Assembly: GCA_028826165.1 (NCBI GenBank)
Contig: JAPDFW010000082.1
Span: 62,001 to 126,000, forward strand
Source: Anaeramoeba ignava
Taxonomy: Eukaryota > Metamonada > Anaeramoebidae
DNA: 64,000 nucleotides
Direction of reading: 5' to 3'
Made by a program: the position numbers and the translations under genes. Shown here piece by piece: positions 9,299-19,766 of this stretch; the first letter of the stretch is position 1, and each line of letters opens with the position of its first letter. The notes below the pieces were generated by a model. That model was given only the letters and a program-made list of their open reading frames with translations, had not been told where the DNA came from and made no database searches.

Positions 9299-11146
9299 AT
9301 GAATGAAATTTTATTTTTTGGTTCAAATCAAAAACCAAAACTTTTCAAAAATGAAACAAATAAAATAACAAAACCAATTCAATTTAAATTTGAAAATGAA
9401 AATGAAAATGAAAATGTAAAACAAAATCAAAATGAAAATGAAAAACAAATTAAACAAATTTCATCAGGTTTATTTTCAACAATTTTCCTTTTTAAAAATG
9501 GAAAAGCAATAGAATATTTAAAAGATTCAAATCAAAATCCTCAAAAAATCCAAATTGAAAATATTCAAAAAGTAACTGTTAGTTATCAAAATGAAGCTAT
9601 TTTAACAATAGAAGGAAATGTATTTGCCAAAGGAATAGATATTAATCCAAATAATCTAAAAGAATTTATCAATATTTCATCATTAATTAAAGATAAAAAT
9701 GATAGAATAATTCAAGATATTGTTTCTGGATATAGTTCAATTTATTTATTAACTTCAAATCAAAATGTTTATGGAATTGGTTCAAATAAATTAGCACAAC
9801 TTGGTTTTGATTCTGAAACACTTCCAAAAACAGAAAAACCAATTTTAATAATGAAAAATGTTTCTAAAATATTTTCAGGAAATTCTTCAGTTAATGTTTT
9901 TCTTTTAAATTCAAATCAAGAATTATTTGGATGCGGATTGAATGAATATGGCCAACTTGGATTAGGAGAATCAAGAAGAAGAGAAACAAAAATTCAAAAA
10001 TTAACCAAAATCAAAAATATTCCAAAAGGTAAAATAATTTATATTCAATCTGGAAATTTCCATTCAATAATGTTAATTGAAAATGAAAATGAAAACGAAA
10101 ATCCAAAAAGAAAACTTTATTCATGTGGCCGTTCTCAATATAATGGACTTGGTAAACCAAAAATTACTTATGAATTTACTGAAATCAAATCATCTTTATT
10201 TGAAAATGATGATATTCTTGATATTTCTGTTGGAGATAAACATACTTTGATTTTAACATCCAATTCAAAATTAATTGGATTTGGATATAATAATTTTGGT
10301 GAATTAGGAACTGGAGATACATATTGGAATCAATCAATTCCAATTCAAATTGAACTTCCTAAATTAAGATTTAATGAAAATATTTCCAATTATCATATTT
10401 CTTGTGGAGATTTTAGTTCATTTCTTTATTATTCTACTCCTTCTTTTTCCAATCTTGAAGAAGATTTGATAAAATTATTTAGAAGAAAAGAATTTTGTAA
10501 TATTTCATTTAAAACCGAAAATGGAGAAATAATTGAAGCTCATAAATTAATATTGAAATATAGATTAAATCAAAATGAAAATCAAATTGAAAAACTTCAA
10601 GAAATTATTTCAAATAAATCAATTAAAGAATCAAATCAAATATTTGAAATGATTTATTCAAACAGAATAATAAATCCAAAATTATATTCAGAAATTAAAG
10701 AAATTATAAATTCAAATGAAAAAATTGAAGAAACAATGAAAAGAATTTATTTAAATGAAAATGAAAATGAAAATGAAAAAGATTTTATAATTGAAAGAAA
10801 AGAAAAGCAATATAAATTTCCAAAATTAATATTAATAATGAGAAGTGAATTATATCGAGGAATGTTTTTATCTGTAACTGAAGATAAATCTAATAAAGTT
10901 ACAGATTATAGTGAATTAAGTAATAAATCATTTCAAATATTTGAATATTGGATTTATTCAAATCAAATTAAAGATGAAATTGAAATTACACAAGAAATAA
11001 TTGAAGAAATTAAAATTGGAATTGATTATTTTCAATTAAATCAAACAAATCCAAATTTATTTGATTTATTAATTAACAAATTTAATAACCAAAATTTAAT
11101 TCAAAATTCTAATCAAAAAAAGAAAGAAAATTGTTTAATATTTTAA
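9299..11146 (+). CDS. RCC1-repeat / BTB-domain protein, paralogue 1, with CaaX-like C-terminus
   Basis: Single exon, 615 residues. RCC1-type beta-propeller blades span about 1-380: VYGIGSNKLAQLGF, LFGCGLNEYGQLGLG, LYSCGRSQYNGLG, LIGFGYNNFGELGTG. Two BTB/POZ-like regions follow (about 392-480 and 495-590), seen as FCNISFKTENGEIIEAHK and KQYKFPKLILIMRSELYRG. In known proteins this architecture is used for Cullin-3 adaptors and for small-GTPase-linked signalling; the role here is unproven. The protein ends KKKENCLIF, a basic stretch plus CLIF, which fits a CaaX prenylation box (Phe favours geranylgeranylation). A tandem paralogue follows 166 bp downstream and lacks this ending. Confidence 0.9.
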   Translation: MNEILFFGSNQKPKLFKNETNKITKPIQFKFENENENENVKQNQNENEKQIKQISSGLFSTIFLFKNGKAIEYLKDSNQNPQKIQIENIQKVTVSYQNEAILTIEGNVFAKGIDINPNNLKEFINISSLIKDKNDRIIQDIVSGYSSIYLLTSNQNVYGIGSNKLAQLGFDSETLPKTEKPILIMKNVSKIFSGNSSVNVFLLNSNQELFGCGLNEYGQLGLGESRRRETKIQKLTKIKNIPKGKIIYIQSGNFHSIMLIENENENENPKRKLYSCGRSQYNGLGKPKITYEFTEIKSSLFENDDILDISVGDKHTLILTSNSKLIGFGYNNFGELGTGDTYWNQSIPIQIELPKLRFNENISNYHISCGDFSSFLYYSTPSFSNLEEDLIKLFRRKEFCNISFKTENGEIIEAHKLILKYRLNQNENQIEKLQEIISNKSIKESNQIFEMIYSNRIINPKLYSEIKEIINSNEKIEETMKRIYLNENENENEKDFIIERKEKQYKFPKLILIMRSELYRGMFLSVTEDKSNKVTDYSELSNKSFQIFEYWIYSNQIKDEIEITQEIIEEIKIGIDYFQLNQTNPNLFDLLINKFNNQNLIQNSNQKKKENCLIF

Positions 11147-11312
11147 ATAGAAATTAAAATTAAAATTAAAATAAAAATTAAAATTAAAATCAAATTAAAA
11201 ATTAAAATTAAAATTAAAATTAAATTTAAAATTAAAATTAAGATTAAAATTAAAATTAAAATTAAAATTTAAAATTCAAAAATCATTTTTTCATTTTTTT
11301 TCTTTTCAAAAA
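11147..11312 (+). repeat. AAAATT repeat spacer and start motif between RCC1-BTB paralogues
   Basis: About 125 bp of AAAATT units, then a short T-rich CAT stretch (about 11284-11312) directly before the second ATG. The 3' part matches the leader of paralogue 1, as expected if the duplication included the start region. Confidence 0.6.
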
Positions 11313-13094
11313 ATGAATGATTGTTTATTTTTTGGTGAAAATGAAAAACCAAAACTTTTCAAAAATGAACCAGATAAAATAACAAAACCAATTCAATTTA
11401 AATTTGAAAATGAAAATGAAAATGAAAATGAAAATGAAAAACAAATTAAACAAATTTCATCAGGTTTATTTTCAACAATTTTCCTTTTTAAAAATGGAAA
11501 AGCAATAGAATATTTAAATGATTCAAATGAAAATCCTGAAAAAATCCAAATTGAAGAAAATATTCAAAAAGTAACTGTTGGCGCTAACAATGAAGCTATT
11601 TTAACAATAGAAGGAAATGTATTTGCCAAAGGAAAATATATTAATCCACAAAATCTAAATGAATTTATCAATATTTCATCATTAATTGAAGATACAAATG
11701 ATAGAATAATTCAAGATGTTGTTTCTGGATACAGTTCAATTTATTTATTAACTTCAAATCAAAATGTTTACGGAATTGGTTTAAATTATTCTTCTCAACT
11801 TGGTTTTGATTCTAACACACTTGATAAAACAAAAAAACCAATTTTAATGATGAAAGATGTTTCTAAAATATTTTCAGGAAATTCTTCAAGTCATGTTTTT
11901 CTTTTAAATTCAAATCAAGAATTATTTGGATGCGGAAATAATGAATCTGGTCAACTTGGATTAGGAAAATCAAGAAGAAAAGAAACAGAAATCCAAAAAT
12001 TAACCAAAATCAAAAATATTCGAAAAGGCAAAATAATTGATATTCAATGTGGAATTAATCATTCAATAATGTTAATTGAAAATCAAAATCAAAATCCAAA
12101 AAGAAAACTTTATTCATGTGGAGGTTATGGATATAATGGACTTGAGAGATATGGAAACGATACTTACAAATTTACTGAAATCAAATCATCTTTATTTGAA
12201 AATGATAATATTATTGATTTTTCTTGTGGATATGAACATACTTTGATTTTAACATCCAATTCAAAATTAATTGGATTTGGATACAATTATTATGGTCAAT
12301 TAGGAACTGGAGATACATATTGGAATCAATCAATTCCAATTCAAATTGAACTTCCTAAATTAAGATTTAATGAAAATATTTCCAATTATCATCTTTCTTG
12401 TGGATATTACAGTTCATTTCTTTATTATTCTCCTCCTTCTTTTTCCAATCTTGAAGAAGATTTGATAAAACTATTTCAAAGAAAAGAATTTTGTAATATT
12501 TCATTTAAAACCGAAAATGGAGAAATAATTGAAGCTCATAAATTAATATTGAAATATAGATTAAATCAAAATGAAAATCAAATTGAAAAACTTCAAGAAA
12601 TTATTTCAAAAAAATCAATTAAAGAATCAAATCAAATATTTGAAATGATTTATTCAAACAGAATAATAAATCCAAAATTATATTCAGAAATTAAAGAAAT
12701 TATAAATTCAAATGAAAAAATTGAAGAAACAATGAAAAGAATTTATTTAAATGAAAATGAAAATGAAAATGAAAAAGATTTTATTATTGAAAGAAAAGAA
12801 AAGCAATATAAATTTCCAAAATTAATATTAATAATGAGAAGTGAATTATATCGAGGAATGTTTTTATCTGTAACAAATGATAAATCAAATAAAGTTACAG
12901 ATTATAGTGAATTAAGTAATAAATCATTTCAAATATTTGAATATTGGATTTATTCAAATCAAATTAAAGATGAAATTGAAATTACACAAGAAATAATTGA
13001 TGAGATAGAAAGAGGAATTGATTATTTTCAATTAAATCAAACAAATCCAAATTTATTTGATTTATTAATTAAAAAATTTAATAATCAAAATTAA
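11313..13094 (+). CDS. RCC1-repeat / BTB-domain protein, paralogue 2
   Basis: Single exon, 593 residues, tandem copy of the upstream gene. Blades include VYGIGLNYSSQLGF, LFGCGNNESGQLGLG, LYSCGGYGYNG and LIGFGYNYYGQLGTG, then the same double BTB region. The C-terminal half (from LPKLRFNENISNYH) is almost identical to paralogue 1 at DNA level, while the propeller half has diverged, mostly at blade loops such as TKKPILMMKDVSK versus TEKPILIMKNVSK. The protein stops at FNNQN, where an AAAATT repeat creates the TAA, so it lacks the basic CaaX-like tail of paralogue 1. Function is presumably similar but the protein would not be prenylated. Confidence 0.9.
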   Translation: MNDCLFFGENEKPKLFKNEPDKITKPIQFKFENENENENENEKQIKQISSGLFSTIFLFKNGKAIEYLNDSNENPEKIQIEENIQKVTVGANNEAILTIEGNVFAKGKYINPQNLNEFINISSLIEDTNDRIIQDVVSGYSSIYLLTSNQNVYGIGLNYSSQLGFDSNTLDKTKKPILMMKDVSKIFSGNSSSHVFLLNSNQELFGCGNNESGQLGLGKSRRKETEIQKLTKIKNIRKGKIIDIQCGINHSIMLIENQNQNPKRKLYSCGGYGYNGLERYGNDTYKFTEIKSSLFENDNIIDFSCGYEHTLILTSNSKLIGFGYNYYGQLGTGDTYWNQSIPIQIELPKLRFNENISNYHLSCGYYSSFLYYSPPSFSNLEEDLIKLFQRKEFCNISFKTENGEIIEAHKLILKYRLNQNENQIEKLQEIISKKSIKESNQIFEMIYSNRIINPKLYSEIKEIINSNEKIEETMKRIYLNENENENEKDFIIERKEKQYKFPKLILIMRSELYRGMFLSVTNDKSNKVTDYSELSNKSFQIFEYWIYSNQIKDEIEITQEIIDEIERGIDYFQLNQTNPNLFDLLIKKFNNQN

Positions 13095-13475
13095 AATTAA
13101 AATTAAAATCAAAATTAAAATTAAAATTAAAATTAAAATCAAAATTAAAATTAAAATCAAAATTAAAATTAAAATCAAAATCAAAATTAAATTTAAAATT
13201 AAAATTGAATTTAAAATTAAAATTAAAATTGAATTTAAAATCAAAATCAAAATTGAATTTAAAATCAAAATCAAAATTAAAATTAAAATTAAAATTGAAT
13301 TTAAAATCAAAATCAAAATCAAAATCAAAATTAAAAACAAAATTTAAAATCAAAATTAAAATTAAAATTAAAATTAAAATTAAAATCAAAATCAAAATCA
13401 AAATCAAAATCAAAATCAAAATTAAAATCAAAATTAAAATTAAAATTAAAATTAAAATTAAAATTAAAATTTTTT
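13095..13475. repeat. AAAATT/AAAATC repeat after RCC1-BTB paralogue 2
   Basis: The tract runs directly out of the coding sequence and continues about 380 bp as AAAATT, AAAATC and TTTAAAATT units. It separates two convergent genes. No independent gene is supported; the long frames in it are repeat artefacts. Confidence 0.85.
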
Positions 13476-13587
13476 TTTCATTTTGTTTGGCTTTTTTTTA
13501 AGAATAAACAATAAAAAAGAAATTGGAAAAGAAAATGAAAATTCAAGTAAAATTAAAAAAATGTTGTTTTTATAGTTTTGTTTTTGA

Positions 13588-16500
13588 TTAAATTAAATCG
13601 GAATCTATTTGATCAATCCCTTTTATAAGTTGAATATTTTTTAAATTTTCTTCTTTGAATTGATTTTCTTGTGATTTTAAATTGACAATTTTTAATTCCG
13701 CTTTTTTTCTTTCTTTAATCAAATCTTTAATTTCATTTTCTAATTGAAAAATTTTTGCAAGATCTTCAGCAATTCCATCAACTTCAGATTCAAGAAATTG
13801 AGCTGAAATACAAGTTGATTTAATTGATTGAAGAACCGATTGTTCTGAATTTTCTTTTTGCATTATTAATGAATGCATTGAAATTTCACTTTGAAAACGA
13901 GTTGCTTGTTTTGGAGTTAAAACAGCATTTCCTGTTTCTTTTTTTAATTGTTTATTTTGGAAATCAATTTTCTTTGTTATTTCCGCTAATTTTCTTTCAA
14001 TTTTGCGGATTTCTTGTAAATTTTGCGGATTCATAAAAACTTCTGTTTTTTTTTGTTCCAAACTACAAAGAGTTTTATCATGTTTTGAACGAACTTTTTT
14101 CAATTTGGTTTCTAATTTATTTTTTTCTTCTTCCAGTTCTTCTTTTTGCTTTTGAAGTTGCTCTAAAATTTTTTGTTTTTTGTTATAAATTTCAAGAAGT
14201 TTCGAAAAATCGTTTTTGGATTGCTCAATTTCAATATTTACTTTTGCAGATTCAAATTCTTTTAACGTATTTTTTGCAAATTCCAAAATTTTTTGGTCAA
14301 TTTGGCTGATTTTTTTGGGTTTTGAGATTTTCTCAATTAAACTTTCAATTTTTTCTTTCAAAGAATCGATATTGAATAAAAAATTCATGCAAAGTTCTTC
14401 TTTTTCTTGAATTATTTTTTGATTGTCTTGAGTATTTTTTGCAATATTTGATTCTTTTTCCTCAATTTGGTTGTGAATTTCCATTTTTTGCTTTTCAATC
14501 ACTTGTTTTTTGTTTTGAATTTCCTTTCTTTGCTTCTGTATCATTGATTGTATTTCCAAGTTCTGATTTCGAATTTTTTCAAAATCAGAATTGAGTGTTG
14601 GGAATTCTTTGTTGAATTTCTCATCATTTTCTTCAACTTGCTTTTTTATTTCTTCAATTTTTTCTTTGTCTCTTTGAATGCCAATTTGCATTTGAAGTTT
14701 TTGGTCTTCTAAAATTTTTTTTTCTTCCTCGATATTTGCGCGTTTTTCTGAGTTTGTTAATTTTAAATTCTCGAATTCTTTTTGATTTTTTTCAATCGAT
14801 TTTTGCAAGTTTTGTTTTTGGTTTTCGAGATTCATTTCTTCAAGAATAGATAACTGATTTTGGAGTTGAGAAATCTTGTTCTTTTTTTCATAATAAGATT
14901 TAAAAATTGAGGAATTTTGAATTTTGGGGGAATTTTGCATTTGCTGGAAATCATTTATAAGTTGTTGATTTTTTTTCTCCATTAACAAATTTCTTTCTGA
15001 GAATTTTGCATTAAATTTTTTGGTTTCCTCAGATTGCTCATATTGCATATCACTAATTTTATTCATAAGCTCTCTGATTTCCAACTTATAATTTTCTATG
15101 ATTTTTTCATCTTTCTTCATTTGAATTTCATTTGCTTCTTGTATTTGAATGCTCTTTTCATATTTGCGATTGTTTGAATCGAATTCGTTTGATAAATCCT
15201 GGATATTCTCATTCAAATCTTCGAGTCTGCTTTCCCATTTCTGAACTCCTTTTCCTTCATCAGTGAGCTTTTGTATTTCAACCTTTGTTTGTAAAAACTC
15301 GCTTTTTTGCAAAAGAGATGAATTTTCCTCCTCAAGTTGTTTTTCTTGCAGAAGATATTCTTGTTTCCGATTTTCCGTTTCTTCTTGATGTTTTGATAAT
15401 TGCTCGATTTTGAGTTGGGAAATCGAGTCTCGATTTTTGATTAAATTTATCAAATCCTTTTTATAAAATTCTTTTTGTGATTTTTGGTTGCTTTTCAGCT
15501 TTTCAAATTGAGCCTTTAATTTTGTGTTTTGCTTCTCGAGAAATTCTTTGTCGTTTGATTTCTGTTCTTCTTCCCAATTTTCTAGTTGTAATATTTCTTT
15601 TTTTTGCTTTAAATTTTTTTTCAATTCTTCTGTTTTTTCTTCTTTTTTTTTCATTTGCTCGTAAATTTGTATGATTTTTTGTTCATATTGATTTTGCAAA
15701 TTTTTTGTGATGATATCAGTAAGCTTTTCTTGCTCATTCAAATCAAAATGGGATTCATCAGCTGTTTGACTCATTAAATTTTCCATTTGGAATTCAAACA
15801 TCATTGTGTTATCATCGAATAAATTTGTGATATCATCGAATTGTAAATCTAAATCTAGTTCTAAATTTTCTTCTGTTAGAACATCAGTTCCATCAGTTTC
15901 CGTTTGAGTTTGAGTGTCATCATCACTGGATTCATTGTTTTGATTTACTGGTTTTTTATCTTTTGATTTCTTTTTGGGATTTTCTTCATTGTTATTATTG
16001 TTTGGTTTTGGTGGTGATGTACAAATATAATATAATTCTAGTAGAAATAAAAGTATTTCAATTTCACCTGCTCGTTTTTCTGTAATATCTCTTGCTTCAA
16101 TAATAAGTGGAATGCCGATATATTGAGATTCTCTGATTATTTGTCTTATTGTAATATTTGTTTCCTTGAATTATTTTAATTTTTAATTTTTTTATGCAAT
16201 TTTTAATTTTTAATTTTTAATTTTTATTAAAAATACTGGATTTTGTTTTTGTGTTTGAAAAGAATTTGGGAAATGATGCATGATTATTTCTGAAACTTGT
16301 TGGAAGTGTCTATTGAAATTTTTTTGAAAATTCATTTATAAAATTAAAATATTTAATATTTAATATTTAATATTTAATATTTATATTTATATTTATATTT
16401 AATATTTATATTTAATATTTATATTTAATATTTAATATTTATATTTAATATTTAATATTTATATTTAATATTTAATATTTTATATTTAATATTTAATATT

Positions 16501-17573
16501 TATATTTAATATTTAATATTTATATTTAATATTAATATTTAATATTTATATTTAATATTTTATATTTAATATTTAATATTTAATTTAATATTTATTTTAA
16601 TATTTATATTTATATTTATATTTATATTTTTAATATTTAATATTTTATATTTAATATTTATATTTATATTTAATATTTAATATTTATATTTAATTTAATA
16701 TTTATATTTATATTTATATTTATATTTATATTTATATTTAATATTTTATATTTAATATTTGAATAATGATTTCAATTTACTCTATCTTGGGTTCAAATTC
16801 ATTTGTATTTAAAGTCCAATTACACCATTCAATTATTCTGTCTTTAATTTGAGGAAAAGATTCATTATTTTTTGTTAAACGAAAATAAACAGCTAATTGC
16901 CAAATTATTTGAATAATATATTTAGAATTCTTTTTAAAAAGTTCTTTTGGTTTAATTTCAATTGGAATTCCCAATTTTTGTGCAAATTTAAATGAAGAAT
17001 AAATATTTTGTTGAATTTCTTTTTTAGTTTGAGGTTTTGGAAATAATTTAAATTCATTTCTAAAAAAAAAAAGAAAAGAATTGAAAAGAATTGAAAAGAA
17101 TTTTTTTTTTCAATTAAATTTTTGTTTTAAATAAAAGAATAAATTTCAATTCTTTATTTTATATTCACTTTTTTCCGCTTAAATTTTGAATTAAATCAAC
17201 TAAAATATTTCCTTCTTGAAATGCTTGAAAAATTTCAGGAAATTGTTTTGTTTTTGAAATATTTGCTTGAACCCAAATTGAAAAACTTTTTACAGTCTTT
17301 TTGTTTTTGTTTTATTTTTATTTTTATAAATAAATTTAAATAATAAATGTTTATTTTATTTTGTAAAATTTTTTTTTAAGTAATATAATGTTATTGCCAG
17401 AAAAAAAAAACAGTAAAATTATTCTTTGCTTTTTTTTCTTTTGAAAAAGATTATTGTTTTCTGGCAATATTTTGGGGATTTTTTTTTCGTTATTATTTAT
17501 TTATTTTTTTATTTATTTTTGGAGAATTTATTATTAATCTTACTTGTCTTGTAATTTCAATAGGAAAATTCAT
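13588..17573 (-). CDS. Tandem calponin-homology (actin-binding) protein with long coiled coil
   Basis: Exons 17573-17544, 17296-17169, 17059-16781, 16309-16237 and 16164-13588 join in frame to 1028 residues. CH1 is seen as SFSIWVQANI, ILVDLIQNLSGKK and KLGIPIEIKPKELF ending in IIQIIWQLAVYF. CH2 is seen as IKDRIIEWCNW and, after two further introns, QYIGIPLIIEARDI with the terminal helix IEILLFLLELYYIC. This is the alpha-actinin/cortexillin-type actin-binding pair. A Lys/Asp/Ser-rich linker follows, then about 700 residues of uninterrupted Glu/Lys/Gln/Leu coiled coil to the end. Likely an F-actin-binding, dimerising cytoskeletal protein. No EF-hands or spectrin repeats are evident, so cortexillin-like is closer than alpha-actinin. 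Confidence 0.85.
16310..16780 (-). repeat. Intron 3 of the CH-domain gene filled with ATTTAATATTTAT repeats
   Basis: 471-bp intron, mostly TTTAATATTTATATTTAATATT units on the plus strand (A-rich on the sense strand). Beyond the splice sites there is essentially no G or C. Confidence 0.85.
17392..17469. repeat. 13-bp perfect inverted repeat in intron 1 of the CH gene
   Basis: TATTGCCAGAAAA at 17392-17404 is exactly complementary to TTTTCTGGCAATA at 17457-17469, with a 52-base spacer. It stands out because GCCAG/CTGGC is rare in this AT-rich intron. It could form a hairpin in RNA or be the ends of a small decayed element; no coding sequence lies between the arms. Confidence 0.6.
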
Positions 17574-17924
17574 TTTAAAAAATGAAAGAGAAAAAGAAAA
17601 ATAAATGAAAAAAAAAAAGAAATAAGTTATTTTTGCAAAGAATAGAAGAGAAAAGAAAAGAAAAAACCAAAGAAACAAAATGAGAAAAATGAAAAAAATT
17701 TTAAAAGAAAAAAAAAAAATTTTTTTAATTTATATTTTTTTTTCCTTTTCTTTTTCTTTTTTTAATTTCTTTTTTTCTTAAAGGATCTTTTTTGGATCTT
17801 TTCAATTTTTAATTTTTATTTCAATTTATTATTTTGAATTAAATTGGAATTAAATTGGAATTAAATTTTTTTTTTTCATTTTTTTCTTTCATTTTTTTTC
17901 ATTTTATTTTATTTTATTTTATTA
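17574..17924. promoter_or_regulatory. 351-bp divergent intergenic region with T-rich CAT motifs at both ends
   Basis: It separates the CH gene (minus) and the TMEM53-like gene (plus). Both ends carry CATTTTTT-type units, and the right end finishes with a tandem ATTTT run before the ATG. An AAGGATCTTTTTTGGATCTTTT direct repeat lies near 17780-17802. No gene is visible in it. Confidence 0.45.
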
Positions 17925-19558
17925 ATGATTTTATTGAAAACAACTTTTAATAAAACTATTAAAGAATGTTATAAAATAATTTCTGCAAATTTATCAATAA
18001 AAATATCTGATAAAAATGATAATAATAAAAATGATAAAAATAATAAAAATAATAAAAATAAAAAAGATTATACAAATATTCCAGAAAAAACAATTAAAGA
18101 AAATAATATTTTTTTAAATAAAGAATTTAATGAATCAATATTAATTGTTCTTTTTGGTTGGCTTGCTTGTGAAGATCATCATCTTAATAAATATGTCGAT
18201 ATGTATAAAAAAATTAATTCTGATGTAATTCCAATTAAATCACCAAGATATTCACTGTAAAAAAAGCCCCAAATCACAATATATATTTAATTCAATATTT
18301 AATTTAATATTTATTTTAATATTTATTTTAATATTTATTTCAATATTTATTTTAATATTTATTTTAATATTTATTTTAATATTTATTTTAATATTTATTT
18401 TAATATTTATTTTAATATTTAATATTTTAATATTTATTTTTAATATTTAATTTAATATTTATTTTAATATTTAATTTCAATATTTATTTCAATATTTATT
18501 TTAATATTTATTTCAATATTTATTTTAATATTTATTTCAATATTTATTTTAATATTTAATTTAATATTTAATTTAATATTTAATTTAATATTTATTTTAA
18601 TATTTAATTTAATATTTTTTATTTTTTAATATTTAATTTTAAATATTTATTTTAATATTTATTTTAATATTTATTTTAATATTTATTTTAATATTTAATT
18701 TAATATTTATTTTAATATTTATTTTAATATTTATTTTAATATTTATTTTAATATTTATTTTAATATTTATTTTAATATTTAATTTAATATTTATTTTAAT
18801 ATTTAATTTTAATATTTGATTTGATTTGAATATTAGACTTTTTCCTGTTAGTTTAGGGAAAAAAATGGGACAAGAAGTAACACAAGAAATCGGAAAGGAA
18901 TATAGTAAAAAACAGCATATTTTCTTACATTGTTTTTCAGCAAATGGATTTTATAATTGTGGACATCTTCTTCGAGAACTTGAAATAGAAAAAAAAAAGA
19001 ACAATAAATTAGCAATTGATATAAGTAAACGAATAAAAGGTGTAATTTTAGATTCAGCACCACCTTCTCCTTCAAAAGAGCTTCTTGTTACAGGAATTAC
19101 TAATTCATTTCCTCATTGCCAATTCTCAACTAGAAAAGTTATTCAATTTGGTCTTAATTTATTTACTTCTTTTAATCCTTCAATTCTTCAAGATTCTTTT
19201 AATCTTTCAGAACAAACTAAAAATGGTTTTCTTCCTTTTAATTTCCCTCAATTATATCTTTATTCTTCTGATGATAAAATTGTACCTCCAGAACATATTG
19301 AAAATTTTTATCAAAATCAAATTAAAGCAGGAAAATTTGTTCAATATGTAAAAATTTTAAATCAAAATTTTAAATCAAAATTAAAATTAAAATTAAAATT
19401 AAAAATAAAATAAAAATAAAATAAAAATTAAGTTCCGTTGGGATAAAGTTCCTCATGTTCAATTGTATAGATATTTTCCTGAAAAATATAAACAACTTGT
19501 TGGTTCATTCATTTTTAATTTTGTTACAAATTTTCAAAACAAAAAAAATTTCATTTAA
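17925..19558 (+). CDS. TMEM53/DUF829-family alpha/beta-hydrolase-like protein
   Basis: Exons 17925-18256, 18837-19347 and 19433-19558 join in frame to 322 residues. The pattern is that of DUF829 (TMEM53): a first strand ESILIVLFGWLACEDHHLNKY, here seen as ILIVLFGWLACEDHHL, then FLHCFSANGFYNCG (nucleophile-elbow-like turn), GVILDSAPPSP, LYLYSSDDKIVPPEHI (acid loop) and DKVPHVQLYRYFPEKY (His region). TMEM53 homologues sit at the nuclear envelope/ER; catalytic activity of the family is unproven. A Lys/Asn/Asp-rich insert lies at about 30-60. Exon 3 is short but keeps frame and supplies the conserved His-containing end. Confidence 0.85.
18257..18836 (+). repeat. Intron 1 of the TMEM53-like gene: TTTAATATTTATT repeats
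   Basis: 580-bp intron built from TTTAATATTTATT and TTTCAATATTTATT units. It is T-rich on the sense strand, unlike most other introns here, but still nearly free of G. Confidence 0.85.
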
Positions 19559-19766
19559 AAAAAGAAAAAGAAAAAGAAAATAATTTAGATTTAGATTTAG
19601 ATTTAGATTAAGATTTAGATTGAGATTAAGATTTGCTTTTTTTTCTTCAATTTTATTTTTTGGATCAAAATCAAAATCAAAAAAGAAATGAAATGAAAAG
19701 AAAAAAAAAGAAGAAAATTTTTTGATATTTTTTTTTCTTTTTGAAATCAAAGTAAAAGAAAATTAA

